Assembly: GCF_013694095.1 (NCBI RefSeq)
Contig: NZ_JACEFB010000016.1
Coordinates: forward strand, 33,535-97,534
Length of the DNA: 64,000 nt
Source: Thermogemmata fonticola
GTDB taxonomy: Bacteria; Planctomycetota; Planctomycetia; Gemmatales; Gemmataceae
Direction of reading: 5' to 3'
Shown: piece by piece, positions 15,129 to 25,473 of the stretch
Layout: the number at the start of each line of letters is the position of its first letter
How positions within the stretch are numbered: position 1 is the stretch's first letter
Notes under the pieces: generated by a model
The model's database searches: none
What the model was told of the DNA's origin: nothing
What the model saw: only the letters and a program-made list of their open reading frames with translations
Position numbers and translations under genes: made by a program

Positions 15129-17123
15129 TCAGGCAGTCGCTTTAGCCTCCGGAGCGGGGAGGAGGCTCAGAGCCTCCCAGACTTGGCGAAGGGTGGCGTG
15201 CACTTGGCGAAGAGGGAGCGGCTGATCGCCATAGACAACCCGTGCATGCAGGAGTGCAAATTGCCGCAATACTTCGGCGGCTTCTGGCACCTGCTGCTCC
15301 AATTGGGCGAGAAACTCCCAGGCCGTCTGGCTTTCCGCACGGGGACAGCCCTGCTCATAGGCCCAGGCTTCCCAGGCCAGCAAGGTGTAATCGACGATTT
15401 CCTGTAAGTCCCGTTCATCCGCGGAGCCATCCTCGTAGGGGTTGGAAAAACTCGTCCAAGGAGGTGGACGGCGCGGGAGCATCAGTGCTATTGCCCCCTC
15501 CTCCTGACCAGAACATTGGCTGTCCGACCCCCACCATAACCACCAGCGCGCCCACCACTGCTGCAAGGTCGCCAGCAATCGATTGGCCCAAGCGGTGAAC
15601 GGAGCCAGGCCGCGCAGTACGCCCAGCAGGATCACCCCAATCACCACCACGGCCACGAGTGCAAAGATTAGCCACCGAGCGATCCCTGCCAGACGGGCCA
15701 GAGGAGCCGAGAAATTCGAGAGCGCATCGGGAGTCGAGGCCGCCCCTTTCTCTGCATCACCATCTGCCCCCCTTCGCTGTTCGCCAGAAACAGGAATACC
15801 CTCTCGCTTATCGGAAGGGCGGGGCCGTTCGCCCTGGTTTTCCTCCCGTTTCGACTCGCTGGTGGTATCCGAGGTCAAGGTCTTTCCGCCGGCTGATCGT
15901 TTCTGATCCGAACCCGACTTGGCGGAAGACGACTGGTTCGTACTGGACGATTTCCCTGCCGCTGCGGAACCATTCTCGGAGTTCCACGCTGCGGTCCCTT
16001 TGTCAGAACGTGGGGAGGAAACTTGCCCGTCCCCGTACTTGATCTGGCGGCCGGCCGCTCCGTCCCCGCGACCAGCAGAGTCCTTGAGCACAGCATAGCG
16101 TGAAGCCTCACGGGTGTGGCTGCCCACCCGTTGCCAGCCGAACCAGGGAGTCTCCGAATGAGGACGCGGCAGGAAGGCTCCGATGACCAGAAAGGCGAGA
16201 ATCAATCCGCCGGCGAGTAGGAGCCAGCCGCTGGACAGGGCCAAAGGAATCCGAGCCTGACGTTGACGGAGATAGCGGCGCAAGCCGAGCAAACTCGTCG
16301 TGGCCAGCAAGCTCAAGGCGCTGCCGGTAAAGACGGCCATCTGCCAGAAGGTGGCCCGGCGCCGGTCGCTGTCTGCCGGATCGATCAAAGATTGCCCCAG
16401 AGCAAACACCGGCAGAGCTACCAGAAAACAGTAAAGAACCCACACCCCAGGCGTATGGGGGCGCTTCTGCTGTTGCTCGCGATGTTTCTGGTACGCCTCG
16501 ATCCAGGCCCAGAGGCGGGAATCGCCTGCCGCTGGACGGCGGCGGCGTTTGGGTGGGGATGAGAGGCGATCCACCGTGATCCCGTCCGGGTCATTCTCCT
16601 GCGCTGCCGGCTTGGTCCGCGGGATGGGTGCTCCTGCCGAAGTGGCGGCAACGGCAGAAGAGGGATTCTCTGAGCCGTCGGCTTCCCAACCGGCGGCGGC
16701 CAGAATCCCACGGCCCGAACCGCGCTGCCGCTCGTCCAGATGTGTGCAATCCCAAGTCAGCTTGTGGGCACACCACCAAATCAGCAGCAGTAATCCGAAA
16801 TGGATCAATCCCCGTCCCATTGCTGAAGAGGACGCGTGTGAGGACTGCACATAGGCTTGTAGGGCTAGCCAAGTGACCACCCCTAAAGCCAACGCATAGA
16901 GACCGGCTCGTCCGGCACCAAACTCAATGGAAATGCGGGCGATCAGCACCGCCGCTACCACGAAGAAAAACAAGGTGTACAGCAGCCGCTCCGTGTATTC
17001 TCCCTCGTACAGCACCTCGACCAGAAAAAAGACAAAGCTGCCGACCATGAGCATGATCAGCACCGGACTCAGGGCCGTGATGAGATAATCCGTCGCTGTA
17101 GGTTCCTGGCGCTTGGAAGCCAT
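15129..17123 (-). CDS. DUF4129-domain multi-pass membrane protein
   Basis: The 664-residue protein starts with about three membrane helices (roughly residues 15-110), has two more near 220-320, a long Ser/Lys/Glu-rich linker at about 340-460, another helix around 485-505 (FALVAVVVIGVILLGV) and a C-terminal DUF4129 domain from about 560 with YTLLAWEAWAYEQGCPR and TAWEFLAQLEQQVPE. In other bacteria DUF4129 proteins often accompany a transglutaminase-like protein and a MoxR ATPase, but neither is next to it here. Function is unknown. An AAAGGGG site lies upstream of the ATG. Confidence 0.8.
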   Translation of the reverse strand: MASKRQEPTATDYLITALSPVLIMLMVGSFVFFLVEVLYEGEYTERLLYTLFFFVVAAVLIARISIEFGAGRAGLYALALGVVTWLALQAYVQSSHASSSAMGRGLIHFGLLLLIWWCAHKLTWDCTHLDERQRGSGRGILAAAGWEADGSENPSSAVAATSAGAPIPRTKPAAQENDPDGITVDRLSSPPKRRRRPAAGDSRLWAWIEAYQKHREQQQKRPHTPGVWVLYCFLVALPVFALGQSLIDPADSDRRRATFWQMAVFTGSALSLLATTSLLGLRRYLRQRQARIPLALSSGWLLLAGGLILAFLVIGAFLPRPHSETPWFGWQRVGSHTREASRYAVLKDSAGRGDGAAGRQIKYGDGQVSSPRSDKGTAAWNSENGSAAAGKSSSTNQSSSAKSGSDQKRSAGGKTLTSDTTSESKREENQGERPRPSDKREGIPVSGEQRRGADGDAEKGAASTPDALSNFSAPLARLAGIARWLIFALVAVVVIGVILLGVLRGLAPFTAWANRLLATLQQWWARWWLWWGSDSQCSGQEEGAIALMLPRRPPPWTSFSNPYEDGSADERDLQEIVDYTLLAWEAWAYEQGCPRAESQTAWEFLAQLEQQVPEAAEVLRQFALLHARVVYGDQPLPLRQVHATLRQVWEALSLLPAPEAKATA

Positions 17124-17457
17124 ACCAGCACAGCCCCTTTAGCAAAGGGTATGATCACCCCCGTCTCGATGACTTTCTTCGTCCCTGCCCTTCGCGAGAA
17201 ACGCGGCTTACCTTCGGTTGTTGCTTCTCCGGAGTCCGCCTTCCATCAGTGCCTTCATTTCCCCGGAGCGTTTGCGCTAGGTGTTCATTTCCCTGCGCCC
17301 TTGCACTCGAGGCAGTACCATTGTACCCTCACTATAGCTGAAGCTCGCTCCGAGAGCAGTAGGATCACGCCCGCACCCACCGGCCCGCCGTAGCTCACTC
17401 CTTACATCTAACTGTCCTGCTCGCGATCGACCGCAAATTGCTGTTGGCAGGTGTCCC
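17124..17457. other. Divergent intergenic region
   Basis: These 334 bases separate the divergently read DUF4129 and PSD1 genes and must carry both promoters. I could not pick convincing -35/-10 pairs and see no gene. Confidence 0.5.
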
Positions 17458-20412
17458 ATGAGTAGCACTCCTCACTTGTCCCACCGTCGATTTCACGGGA
17501 ACAGGACCTCCTGGACGAGGCCGTCCTGGAAGATCCGCGTGGGGATAGGCATCCTCGCTGGCCTGTATCTGCTCGGCGGAAGCCTCACCGAGGTGAAACG
17601 GGGAGACAGCGTTCAAGCTGCGGACGAACCGCGCCCGCCTGCCGCCACTTCAGCAGCTTCTGCAAATGCTCCATCTTTGTCCCAAGGACCGGTGGACGCG
17701 GAGTATTTTGAAAAGAAGGTGCGGCCCATCCTCGTCGAGCGCTGCCAGAAATGCCACAACAGCCAGAAGGCTAAGGGGGGATTGCAACTCGACAGCCGCG
17801 CCGGTTTCCTGCGCGGGGGCGACAGTGGCCCCGCCCTCAACCTCCTGCCCCAGGTGTTGCAATACGAAGGCGACATCCGCATGCCGCCCCAGGGGAAGCT
17901 GCCCCAGACCGAGCTGGACATCTTGCTGCGCTGGTTGGCCGCAGGCGCCCCTTGGCCCCAGGATAGGAATCCTTCCACCACTCCGTCTCCCTCGACTCCT
18001 CACCCCCAAACCCCAGCCCGGCTCCACTGGGCCTTTCAGCCGCTCCAACGTCCGACTGTACCCTCTATCCCTGCGGGGACGCCGATCCAGAATCCCATCG
18101 ACGCCTTTGTGCTAGCTCGCTTGCAGGCGGTCGGGTTGAATCTGGCCCCGGAAGCGGATAAAGCCACCTTGCTCCGCCGCGTGTATTTCGACTTGATCGG
18201 CTTGCCTCCCTCCCCGGAAGAGTTGGACGCCTTTCTGAACGATGCGCATCCCGATGCTTATGACCGCGTCGTGGACCGTCTGCTAGCTAGCCCGCACTAC
18301 GGGGAACGCTGGGCCAGACACTGGCTGGACCTGGTCCGGTATGCCGAAACCTATGGCCACGAGTTCGACTTCGACATTCCTGAAGCCTGGCGCTACCGAG
18401 ACTATGTCATACGGGCTTTTAATGCCGATCTACCCTATGACCGCTTTCTGCAGGAACAGATCGCTGGCGATCTCCTGGACGACCCGCGCTATGACCCGCA
18501 AACGGGAAGCAACGAGTCTCTGCTCGCCACGGCTTTCTGGTGGCTAGGGGATGCCGTCCATTCGCCGGTCGATTCCCGTATGGACTTCGCGGATCGGATT
18601 GACAATCAGATCGACGTATTCGGCAAGGCCATCCTCGGCCTAACACTCGGCTGCGCTCGCTGCCATGACCACAAATTCGATCCCATTCCCAGCCGCGATT
18701 ACTACGCCCTCTTCGGGATTCTCGCCAGCTCCCGCTTTCACTACGGGGACATCGGCGATCCCCGCCCCTTGGAGCGGCTCCTTGATGAATTAACGCGATC
18801 TCGTCCGCAGGCATATTCGACAGCGGCGGAATCGAGAGGTTCTGGGGGAGACATCATCCCCCCGCCACGTCCGGGGAGTGCCTGGCGTCTGGGAGCGAAA
18901 GCCTGGGAACATTTCGGGGCGGACTGGCGGCAACGCTGGGATGCCACCGGTTTGGGACTGCGTCCTACCGGCGGAGAGGGATTCCCTCACAGCGGTCAAG
19001 AGGCCGAGGCGTTATCAGCGGCACTGCGCTCCCCGACCTTCATGATCGAGCATCGTTATCTCGTGCTGCGAGTGGCGGGCCGGCAAGCTCAGGCCCGTTT
19101 GATCCTCAACGGCTTGCAGTTGATCCGCGACCCCATTTACGGCGGTCTAGCCAAACAGATCGACCACGGCGAAGAGTTCCGCTGGCTGGTATTCGACCTG
19201 CATCTCTGGCCTGGACAACCGGCTTATGTCGAACTGCTGGACAATGGCCCCGGTTACTTCGCCATCCGCGAAGCCTGGTTTGCAGACACCCTACCACCCG
19301 CGGAAACCGGCGAGAGCGTCCCGCGTCCTCCGTCCGCTGCACTGGAAAAGGACCCGCATCGCCACCGGTGTTTGGAAGTGCTGGAAACCGCTTGCCGCAA
19401 TCGCCCGCGTGCTCCCGTGATGCGGGATGGTCCCGGACGCAATGAGCGCTTGTTCATCAGAGGAAACCCGCGGCAACTCGGCCCGGAAGTCCCCCGCGGC
19501 TTTCTGTCCTTGTTCCCGGCCCCTCCCGTTACCTCTTCCGGCAGCGGGCGGCGCGAACTGGCCGATGCTGTGCTCGGTCCCGCTCGCCCCTTGGTCGCAC
19601 GGGTCTTCGTCAACCGCCTCTGGCAACACCATTTTGGCCGGGGATTGGTCGCTACTCCCGATGACTTCGGCGCTCATGGCGAAGCACCCACCCATCCCGA
19701 ACTGCTGGACTGGCTCGCCGAGGAGTTCATCACCTCCGGCTGGTCCATCAAGCACATGCACCGCCTGATCGTGCGATCCCGAACTTACCGGCAGGCCAGT
19801 CAGCTTCCAACCGCTCAGGCGGAACTAGCCCGGCGTGTGGACCCGGACAATCGCCTCCTGCACCGCCAGAATCTCCGACGCTTGGAAGCGGAAATCCTGC
19901 GGGACGCCGTCCTGGCTGTATCCGGCCGTCTGGATCGCCGCTTGGGAGGTCCGTCGGTGCTACCTTACCTCAGTGAGCAGCAGGTCGGGCGCGGTCGGCC
20001 GCCTTCTGGACCACTCGATGGCCATGGGCGCCGCAGCATCTATCTCGCGGTGCGCCGTAATTTCCTCCCCGCACTTTTCACCGCCTTCGACTATCCCCCG
20101 CCGTTTACCACCGTGGGCCGCCGCAGTGTCTCCAACGTCCCCACGCAGGCCCTCGTGCTGTGGAACAATCCCTTCTTCCACGAGCAAGCCCGCTATTGGG
20201 CCGAACGGCTGCACCGCGAACAACCCCAGGCTTCGCTGGAACAACGCCTGCAACAGATGTACCTGGCTGCCTTCGCCCGCCGTCCCGATCCAGAGGAAGT
20301 GCAAGCTGCCCGCCACTTCCTCCAGCAATTCCCGCCCACAGAATCCCTCACCGCTTGGACCGAATTAGCCCATGTGCTATTCAACAGCAAGGAGTTCCTC
20401 TTTATCCCGTGA
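17458..20412 (+). CDS. PSD1 protein: planctomycete cytochrome C + DUF1549 + DUF1553
   Basis: The 984-residue exported protein has a hydrophobic anchor/signal at about 27-43, then a planctomycete-type cytochrome domain with haem motif CQKCH at 96-100 followed by RAGFLRGGDSGPAL. DUF1549 follows (IDAFVLARLQAVG, RRVYFDLIGLPPSPEELDAF, HYGERWARHWLDL) with a second CXXCH, CARCHDHKFDP. DUF1553 is C-terminal (RPLVARVFVNRLWQHHFGRG, THPELLDWLAEEF). The family is secreted and presumed redox-active; substrates are unknown. The insertion between DUF1549 and DUF1553 (about 440-690) makes it longer than the 763-residue paralogue at 47.5 kb. A DUF1501 partner is not adjacent. Confidence 0.93.
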   Translation: MSSTPHLSHRRFHGNRTSWTRPSWKIRVGIGILAGLYLLGGSLTEVKRGDSVQAADEPRPPAATSAASANAPSLSQGPVDAEYFEKKVRPILVERCQKCHNSQKAKGGLQLDSRAGFLRGGDSGPALNLLPQVLQYEGDIRMPPQGKLPQTELDILLRWLAAGAPWPQDRNPSTTPSPSTPHPQTPARLHWAFQPLQRPTVPSIPAGTPIQNPIDAFVLARLQAVGLNLAPEADKATLLRRVYFDLIGLPPSPEELDAFLNDAHPDAYDRVVDRLLASPHYGERWARHWLDLVRYAETYGHEFDFDIPEAWRYRDYVIRAFNADLPYDRFLQEQIAGDLLDDPRYDPQTGSNESLLATAFWWLGDAVHSPVDSRMDFADRIDNQIDVFGKAILGLTLGCARCHDHKFDPIPSRDYYALFGILASSRFHYGDIGDPRPLERLLDELTRSRPQAYSTAAESRGSGGDIIPPPRPGSAWRLGAKAWEHFGADWRQRWDATGLGLRPTGGEGFPHSGQEAEALSAALRSPTFMIEHRYLVLRVAGRQAQARLILNGLQLIRDPIYGGLAKQIDHGEEFRWLVFDLHLWPGQPAYVELLDNGPGYFAIREAWFADTLPPAETGESVPRPPSAALEKDPHRHRCLEVLETACRNRPRAPVMRDGPGRNERLFIRGNPRQLGPEVPRGFLSLFPAPPVTSSGSGRRELADAVLGPARPLVARVFVNRLWQHHFGRGLVATPDDFGAHGEAPTHPELLDWLAEEFITSGWSIKHMHRLIVRSRTYRQASQLPTAQAELARRVDPDNRLLHRQNLRRLEAEILRDAVLAVSGRLDRRLGGPSVLPYLSEQQVGRGRPPSGPLDGHGRRSIYLAVRRNFLPALFTAFDYPPPFTTVGRRSVSNVPTQALVLWNNPFFHEQARYWAERLHREQPQASLEQRLQQMYLAAFARRPDPEEVQAARHFLQQFPPTESLTAWTELAHVLFNSKEFLFIP

Positions 20413-20660
20413 ACAATGGGTTTTCTCTCAACAGCGAGTCTGGGGAGGAAGGAAACCACGGTAGCCCGGCTCAACCTCCTTCGACATGCCGTTGAAATGC
20501 CCTTGGCTAGCTTAGGCTTCCTAATCACACTATGGCTTGGCTTCCCGAAAATACAAAGGAGGGAGGGTTGGTATTTCCCCCCCTCCCCTATCAAGCCGTG
20601 AATGGAATCGACGATTGCCGCTGGGAAGGACCTATCTTCCTCCCGGATTGAGGGTCCCAT

Positions 20661-21254
20661 TTACTTTTTGGCGGCTACCTTCTGGAAGTACTCCTTGGAG
20701 GCTTTGACATCCGGCTTGATGGTCGGTTGCCCTTTCTTCCATTCCGCCGGGCAAACTTCGCCATGCTGCTCGTAGAACTGCAAGGCATCGAGCACGCGTA
20801 AGGTTTCATCCACACTGCGTCCCAACGGCAGATCGTGAATGGTGATGGCCCGGATGATCCCTTGCTTGTCGATGATGAATGTGCCGCGGAGAGCCACCCC
20901 GCTGTCGAGCAGCACGCCGTAGTCGCTGCTGATCTTCTTGGTCAGATCGGAAATCAGCGGATACTTCAGGCCACCCAGTCCGCCTTCCTCACGCGGCGTC
21001 CGAATCCAGGCCAAGTGGGAAAACTGGCTGTCGATCGAGCAGCCCAGCACCTCGGCCCCCCGCGCGTGAAACTCTCCCAGTCGGTCATTGAAGGCGATGA
21101 TCTCCGTCGGGCAAACGAACGTGAAATCCAACGGATAGAAAAAGAGCACCACGTACTTACCCCGATAGTCCGACAGCTTGATCGTCTTGAACTCCTCATT
21201 GACGACCGCCGTTGCGGTAAAATCCGGGGCTTCTTTTTGCACTTGGGCTGGCAT
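20661..21254 (-). CDS. Typical 2-Cys peroxiredoxin (AhpC/Prx1 family)
   Basis: The 197-residue cytoplasmic thiol peroxidase reduces H2O2 and organic peroxides. The peroxidatic Cys48 sits in [13 protein letters not shown] and the resolving Cys168 in GEVCPAEW, the hallmark of the typical 2-Cys dimeric class. A C-terminal extension ending [10 protein letters not shown] is present. The start at [10 protein letters not shown] is chosen because GAGGAG lies nine bases upstream. An OxyR-like regulator with intact redox cysteines is encoded at 31 kb; regulation of this gene by it is plausible, but no binding site was recognised. Confidence 0.95.
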   Translation of the reverse strand: MPAQVQKEAPDFTATAVVNEEFKTIKLSDYRGKYVVLFFYPLDFTFVCPTEIIAFNDRLGEFHARGAEVLGCSIDSQFSHLAWIRTPREEGGLGGLKYPLISDLTKKISSDYGVLLDSGVALRGTFIIDKQGIIRAITIHDLPLGRSVDETLRVLDALQFYEQHGEVCPAEWKKGQPTIKPDVKASKEYFQKVAAKK

Positions 21255-21556
21255 CGTTGTTTCTCCTCTCTGGATATGAGCGGGACACACATCTCAGCCG
21301 ACACCACATCGGCCTCGCAGAACATGTTTAGGAAGAACTTCCGCTCTTTGCCACGGGGTCCTGCCAAGGCAGGGAATCGGTTTTGCCAATGCCGACCGTC
21401 AGTGTGGCATCACATGTTCCGTGGAACTGGAAAAGTTCCTTCTCAGCCAGTGAGAGACAGATCCTGGCCGCAGCGGAGGAGAAAACCACATGGGTATGAA
21501 GTAGCGCAGACGTTGGATGGGATAGTTACAGCTTGGAGAAGCTGAAGCCGTGGGAT
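21255..21556. other. Upstream region of the peroxiredoxin gene
   Basis: This region of about 300 bases separates the peroxiredoxin start from the end of the PEP-CTERM gene; both are read on the minus strand. It should hold the peroxiredoxin promoter. I found no ATAG-type OxyR tetrads and no ORF worth calling. Confidence 0.45.
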
Positions 21557-22444
21557 TCAGCGCTTCCGGCGCCGGCGACGCCGCCAACTTGCCACGGTGA
21601 GTCCCCCCAGGGCCACCATCCAAATCGAACCCGGTTCAGGTGTGGCTACGGGACCAGGATTGCCTTCCAGAGGGGGGCGAGGACCTGGCATCCCTCCGAT
21701 CGGCGGAGGAGAGCCGCCATCCTCGTTACCGTCCTCTCCCCAGGGGGGAGAAGGTGGTGGGGCATTGTGCGGAGGCGGTTCCGGTTCACCTCCGTTGTCA
21801 GCGTTATCGGGATTGCTACCCCCACCGCCTGAACCACCCCCTGCACCACCGTTCGTTCCTCCGCCCTGCCCTCCACTATCTGGACCCAGACCAATGACCC
21901 ACCATCCCCCATCCGGTACGGTGACTTGACCCGAACCGAGCGGATTGCCGTGGGGATCGCTGACATCGACGGTGACTACACGAGAACCGTTGGAAGTTGG
22001 GGGAGATAAACCCACACTAACGCGGGGAGCATCGGACGGCACGGGTAAGCCTGTCTGCGGTGCTCCGGAAGCCTGCTGACCGCCGGCAAATCGCGGTAGG
22101 GCGCTCGCTGGAAACGAAGAACCACCCACACTCCCATTGCTAGCAGTTAGTGTGGCGTAGCCATCCTGCACGGGCAGGAGTACCGGCGTCCCCAGGGGTG
22201 AAAATACGGTGGTTCCACCTCCTGTCACCGCCTGAGCAGTGAACCCCCCGTTGAGATTGACAATCGCCAGCGGCGGACCATGCTGGGTATCAAACCAGAA
22301 CTCATTGTAATCTGACGGGACCCCGGCTCCGGCCAGCCCCGCTGCTAGAGTCACCCAAAAGCCCTCGGCTCGTGCTACGGCTGTCCCTACCAGACAGGCC
22401 AGCACGGCTCCCCACACCCGTAACCCCAGGAACACCCCACGCAT
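21557..22444 (-). CDS. PEP-CTERM sorted exported protein
   Basis: The 295-residue product has a signal peptide (LRVWGAVLACLVGTAVARA), a body rich in Gly/Pro/Asn including a low-complexity stretch of GGGSGGGGS type, and a C-terminal PEP-CTERM tripartite signal: TPEPGS, a hydrophobic segment and a run of Arg/Lys. Such proteins are cut and anchored by an exosortase at the cell surface. No exosortase is in this window. The start is set at the ATG preceded by AGGAAGGAAG. The body includes VVTVDVSDPHGNPLGSG, an Ig-like strand pattern; no enzymatic motif is seen. Confidence 0.8.
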   Translation of the reverse strand: MRGVFLGLRVWGAVLACLVGTAVARAEGFWVTLAAGLAGAGVPSDYNEFWFDTQHGPPLAIVNLNGGFTAQAVTGGGTTVFSPLGTPVLLPVQDGYATLTASNGSVGGSSFPASALPRFAGGQQASGAPQTGLPVPSDAPRVSVGLSPPTSNGSRVVTVDVSDPHGNPLGSGQVTVPDGGWWVIGLGPDSGGQGGGTNGGAGGGSGGGGSNPDNADNGGEPEPPPHNAPPPSPPWGEDGNEDGGSPPPIGGMPGPRPPLEGNPGPVATPEPGSIWMVALGGLTVASWRRRRRRKR

Positions 22445-22763
22445 ACATTCTTCCTTCCTGATGTGCGGGTCGTCATTCCTCCTGGCGGGTAGATCCCGCC
22501 ACGCTTCGGCAAAGTAACCGAAAAACTTGAGAAAAAAAAGGCGAACTTGCCCTACCCCCTGAGGCAGTGGATTTTTCCCACCCCGATGCGAATTTTCCAG
22601 CAAAGATACGTAGCGGCGGCACCGACTGGTAAGTTTCCCAGGCTCTTGCCTCAGGCGAGGGTGGATTTGCAACTGCGATTAGGCAAGGAAACTACCAGTA
22701 AAGATAAGCATTACAAATATCAAATGATTATAGTATGACATCTATATGATATCATACAATATA
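22445..22763. other. Intergenic region, AT-rich, with an imperfect hairpin
   Basis: About 320 bases separate the PEP-CTERM gene from the lipoprotein gene. An AT-rich hairpin lies at 22733-22757 (GTATGA/TCATAC plus ATC/GAT around a TATAT loop, one mismatch), just past the stop of the minus-strand lipoprotein gene. Without a T-run it is at best a weak terminator candidate. No gene is seen. Confidence 0.4.
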
Positions 22764-23477
22764 TCATTTCGGAATTGTTATTTGTGTTAATTCGATGGTC
22801 GTAGTCTCATCAGCATTGGGAACATAACTGTGAGACTTGACCAATCCGCCGGGGATTTCCGGACTAATCCAGATGGTGGAGAGCATCTCACCGGCTTCCG
22901 TTGAAGAGGTGTACTTGAAGAATCGGCAGCGATAAGTTTTTCCCAACACTTCGACATCTTCGGTTCCTTCCTTCTGGATACCCTGGGGTTTCCCCCAATC
23001 CTCCTTGCGGATGTTCGGGGGGAGCGGAATTCTCCGTGGATAGCGGAATGTCATCGGCTCGTTCTGCACTGTCTCGCCGTTGCTCCGCTCTGTTCGGGTT
23101 TGCTCTTCGATCACAAGGAATTCGTTTGTCTTGTCCAAAAGTTTGAGGGTGGTATGGGAGATGGTGGGTCGCGGAACCTTGGCATTTTGTGTGATTGTCC
23201 GACGTACAACGACAGTCCCCTTCGGGAAAACTTGCCATTGCTTATATGTGAGGTCCTCAACCATTTCCGCGGAGGAAGAGAGTAACACCAGGGCATCCTG
23301 GTCAGTAGTCCCGGAAGATGGATTCTTCTCGGAATCTCCGGATGCTGTCGGCGGCTGTTGTGCGGCGGGGCGAGAACATCCAGCCACACTGGTGACCAAA
23401 GTGACAATGGCTAGGCATGTGAGTAGCCGGAACTGCCCCCGGATGTTCGATCTGCATCGAAGGGAGAGAAACGCCAT
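22764..23477 (-). CDS. Lipoprotein, unrecognised family
   Basis: The 237-residue protein starts with a lipoprotein signal: basic N-terminus, hydrophobic LLTCLAIVTLVTSVAGCS with Cys as the lipidation site (lipobox VAGC). The mature part has a short Ser/Pro-rich linker and a beta-rich domain (TVVVRRTITQNAKV, YRCRFFKYTSSTEAGEMLSTIWISPEIPG) that resembles planctomycete outer-layer lipoproteins of unknown role. The ATG chosen has AGAGGA upstream; in-frame ATGs further upstream exist but would put a charged tail before the signal. It is read in the same direction as the small lipoprotein and DUF1559 genes. Confidence 0.75.
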   Translation of the reverse strand: MAFLSLRCRSNIRGQFRLLTCLAIVTLVTSVAGCSRPAAQQPPTASGDSEKNPSSGTTDQDALVLLSSSAEMVEDLTYKQWQVFPKGTVVVRRTITQNAKVPRPTISHTTLKLLDKTNEFLVIEEQTRTERSNGETVQNEPMTFRYPRRIPLPPNIRKEDWGKPQGIQKEGTEDVEVLGKTYRCRFFKYTSSTEAGEMLSTIWISPEIPGGLVKSHSYVPNADETTTIELTQITIPK

Positions 23478-23635
23478 AGCTATCGGTTCCTCTTTCACTG
23501 CATTCTTCATCAGCCCGATGCTGTATGCGATCACAAAGGCGCCACTTCGCAAAACCTGATTGTCCCAAAAAAAGTCTCTTGTATAGTGACTTTATCCTGT
23601 CATTGTTTACGATGTCGTTCTGACTGTAAACAAGT

Positions 23636-23833
23636 TTAGCGCTTGCCCTTAGTCATGGCACGTGTCCGGTTGCCAGGGCTTTCCTCTTCGTCGATGGCTG
23701 CATCCTCAGCGCGCACCGCTGCCTTTTGCTCTTCCGTCAAAGGCTGGGTGTTGAGGGCGGGTTGTTTCGATCCACAACCCCCCAGCAAAACCACAAGGAA
23801 AACAACCGTTACACATTGTATTATCATTTTCAT
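23636..23833 (-). CDS. Small lipoprotein (65 aa)
   Basis: This 65-residue product is mostly a lipoprotein signal: MKMIIQCVTVVFLVVLLGGCG, with lipidation Cys20, followed by a 45-residue acidic/polar tail with no fold apparent. Very short lipoproteins of this type often follow DUF1559 pseudopilin genes in planctomycetes, and here the DUF1559 gene ends 158 bases upstream on the same strand. A GGAG site precedes the ATG. Function is unknown. Confidence 0.75.
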   Translation of the reverse strand: MKMIIQCVTVVFLVVLLGGCGSKQPALNTQPLTEEQKAAVRAEDAAIDEEESPGNRTRAMTKGKR

Positions 23834-23991
23834 AGATTAGGACTCCGTAATACGATGAAAATCTATCCAAATTTTCTGTAAGATTCATGTGTAAAAATGT
23901 CAGGATGTTCCTGGGTGATCAAGGATACATCCTGACAATATGGACTGCAATGGTAACTTATTCTGGATTTACCAGGCGGTATTCCTCGAAA

Positions 23992-25113
23992 TTAGAGGTC
24001 ACTCATATTGATGACAATACCGTCATCGGCCCCGCAGGCAGCCATGAAGGTGAGCGGGTTGACGTCAAAGCGGATGAAGCGCACCGAGCCATCGGCGAAG
24101 ACGGCATTGAGACCGCCGGTGTGATTCGAGCCGAAGTAACGGCGCCAAAGGTTGTTGCTACTAAAGGCAGGGTCATTAGTCGGCGGAGCGATCTGAGCCC
24201 AACTACCGGTGTAGGCGCGGTACATGAAGTTAGTGGGATCCTGGTCGTGTTTCGGTGGGAAATGCCAACGGATGTTGTCTTCATCCCAGCCGTTGTTATT
24301 CCAACGTTCATTATCGCCACCGTCTACGCCGTGGCGCCGAGCAGGAAGGGCTTTCTCGGCAGCAGCGATGGTGTTGCTCGTACCATCGACGATGTCCGCC
24401 ATTCGCCGCTTGGCTCCACGGCCCGGCCAGACAATAAACCCTTTGCGACCCGGATAGTTTCCAAAGTTTTCTGTAGTCCGTTCATTGCGTGCAGGGCCAA
24501 ATCCTAATGGCGGTGGAGGGGTGTCACCGGTCAGCTCGTGCATATCCCCTTGGAAGAGACCGGCGCATCCGGCGTAATCACACCGGCCAAAGCCCGCGCT
24601 GCCGTAACCTGTCGGTGCACGCCGCGAAGGGCAATAGTAAATCTTGATAAGCTGCCGGGCCACATCATCTTCCCCGCCATTGTTGGCCACATTTGGCCAG
24701 AAGGGGGGATCGTCGCGCCCCAAACGGAAGACGTTTTCCTGCTCGATGTAGGGCAGAATCCAATAGAACTGGTTCCAGCCTCGGCGGGTGGCCGCCCGGC
24801 AGCAGGTGGTGGTTTCATACCCTCCGGGGTCTTCATCGTACTTGAAGCCCGCGGGGTTGGGAGCACCGCCGGTAGTGATTGCCTGCGGATCCCCATCCAG
24901 TCCTCCCGGAGGGAAATAACCCATGGCGCTTTCATAGTTGTGGAACGCCAGGCCGATTTGCTTGAGGTGATTGGCACACTGCATACGCGCCGCGGCTTCT
25001 CGAACCTTCTGCACCGCGGGCAACAACAGCCCGATCAGAATCGCGATGATGGCGATCACCACCAACAGCTCGATGAGGGTGAACGCCCGGCTAGGACAGA
25101 ACCTCCGCTGCAT
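23992..25113 (-). CDS. DUF1559 type II-secretion-like pseudopilin
   Basis: The 373-residue protein has the N-methylation/prepilin motif [27 protein letters not shown] near residue 9, followed by [19 protein letters not shown] and a globular DUF1559 domain. It closes with the family signature [15 protein letters not shown]. Such proteins are processed by a prepilin peptidase and are found in large paralogous sets in planctomycetes; individual roles are unknown. The start is at the ATG of QRRFCPS because GGGAGG lies eight bases upstream. The longer open frame to 25230 has no support. Confidence 0.92.
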   Translation of the reverse strand: MQRRFCPSRAFTLIELLVVIAIIAILIGLLLPAVQKVREAAARMQCANHLKQIGLAFHNYESAMGYFPPGGLDGDPQAITTGGAPNPAGFKYDEDPGGYETTTCCRAATRRGWNQFYWILPYIEQENVFRLGRDDPPFWPNVANNGGEDDVARQLIKIYYCPSRRAPTGYGSAGFGRCDYAGCAGLFQGDMHELTGDTPPPPLGFGPARNERTTENFGNYPGRKGFIVWPGRGAKRRMADIVDGTSNTIAAAEKALPARRHGVDGGDNERWNNNGWDEDNIRWHFPPKHDQDPTNFMYRAYTGSWAQIAPPTNDPAFSSNNLWRRYFGSNHTGGLNAVFADGSVRFIRFDVNPLTFMAACGADDGIVINMSDL

Positions 25114-25473
25114 ACGACAACCTCCCATGACGAGAAAAATCGGAGCGTGGAGAGCCAGTTCCCGCCCCTTGTCCCTTCCTAGACCAGTCGGGTATTTTTC
25201 CTCCAGGCAGGGAGAGAGCCGATTCCCCAATCCCGGCTGGTGCTAGGCCAGCGACAAAGGACGAGTCTTTCTCCACGCTTTTATGCCTAAGAACCGCCTT
25301 TGAAGTTCAGATGACTGCGATGTGCCATTTCGGCGAAACTTATTTTTACGCTGTGCGTAGTTTTCTTGAACGAACGATGAACCGCTCCGTAGTTCCGTGA
25401 CTTGCAGGGAGACGTTACTCAGGGGAAATCGTCAAGATCAACACCGCTCGAGCCGGTGTCATATCATGCCATT
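25114..25473. other. Divergent intergenic region
   Basis: This stretch of about 360 bases lies between the divergently read DUF1559 gene and the hypothetical gene at 25474. It must carry both promoters. I see no ORF, repeat or clear promoter boxes. Confidence 0.45.
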
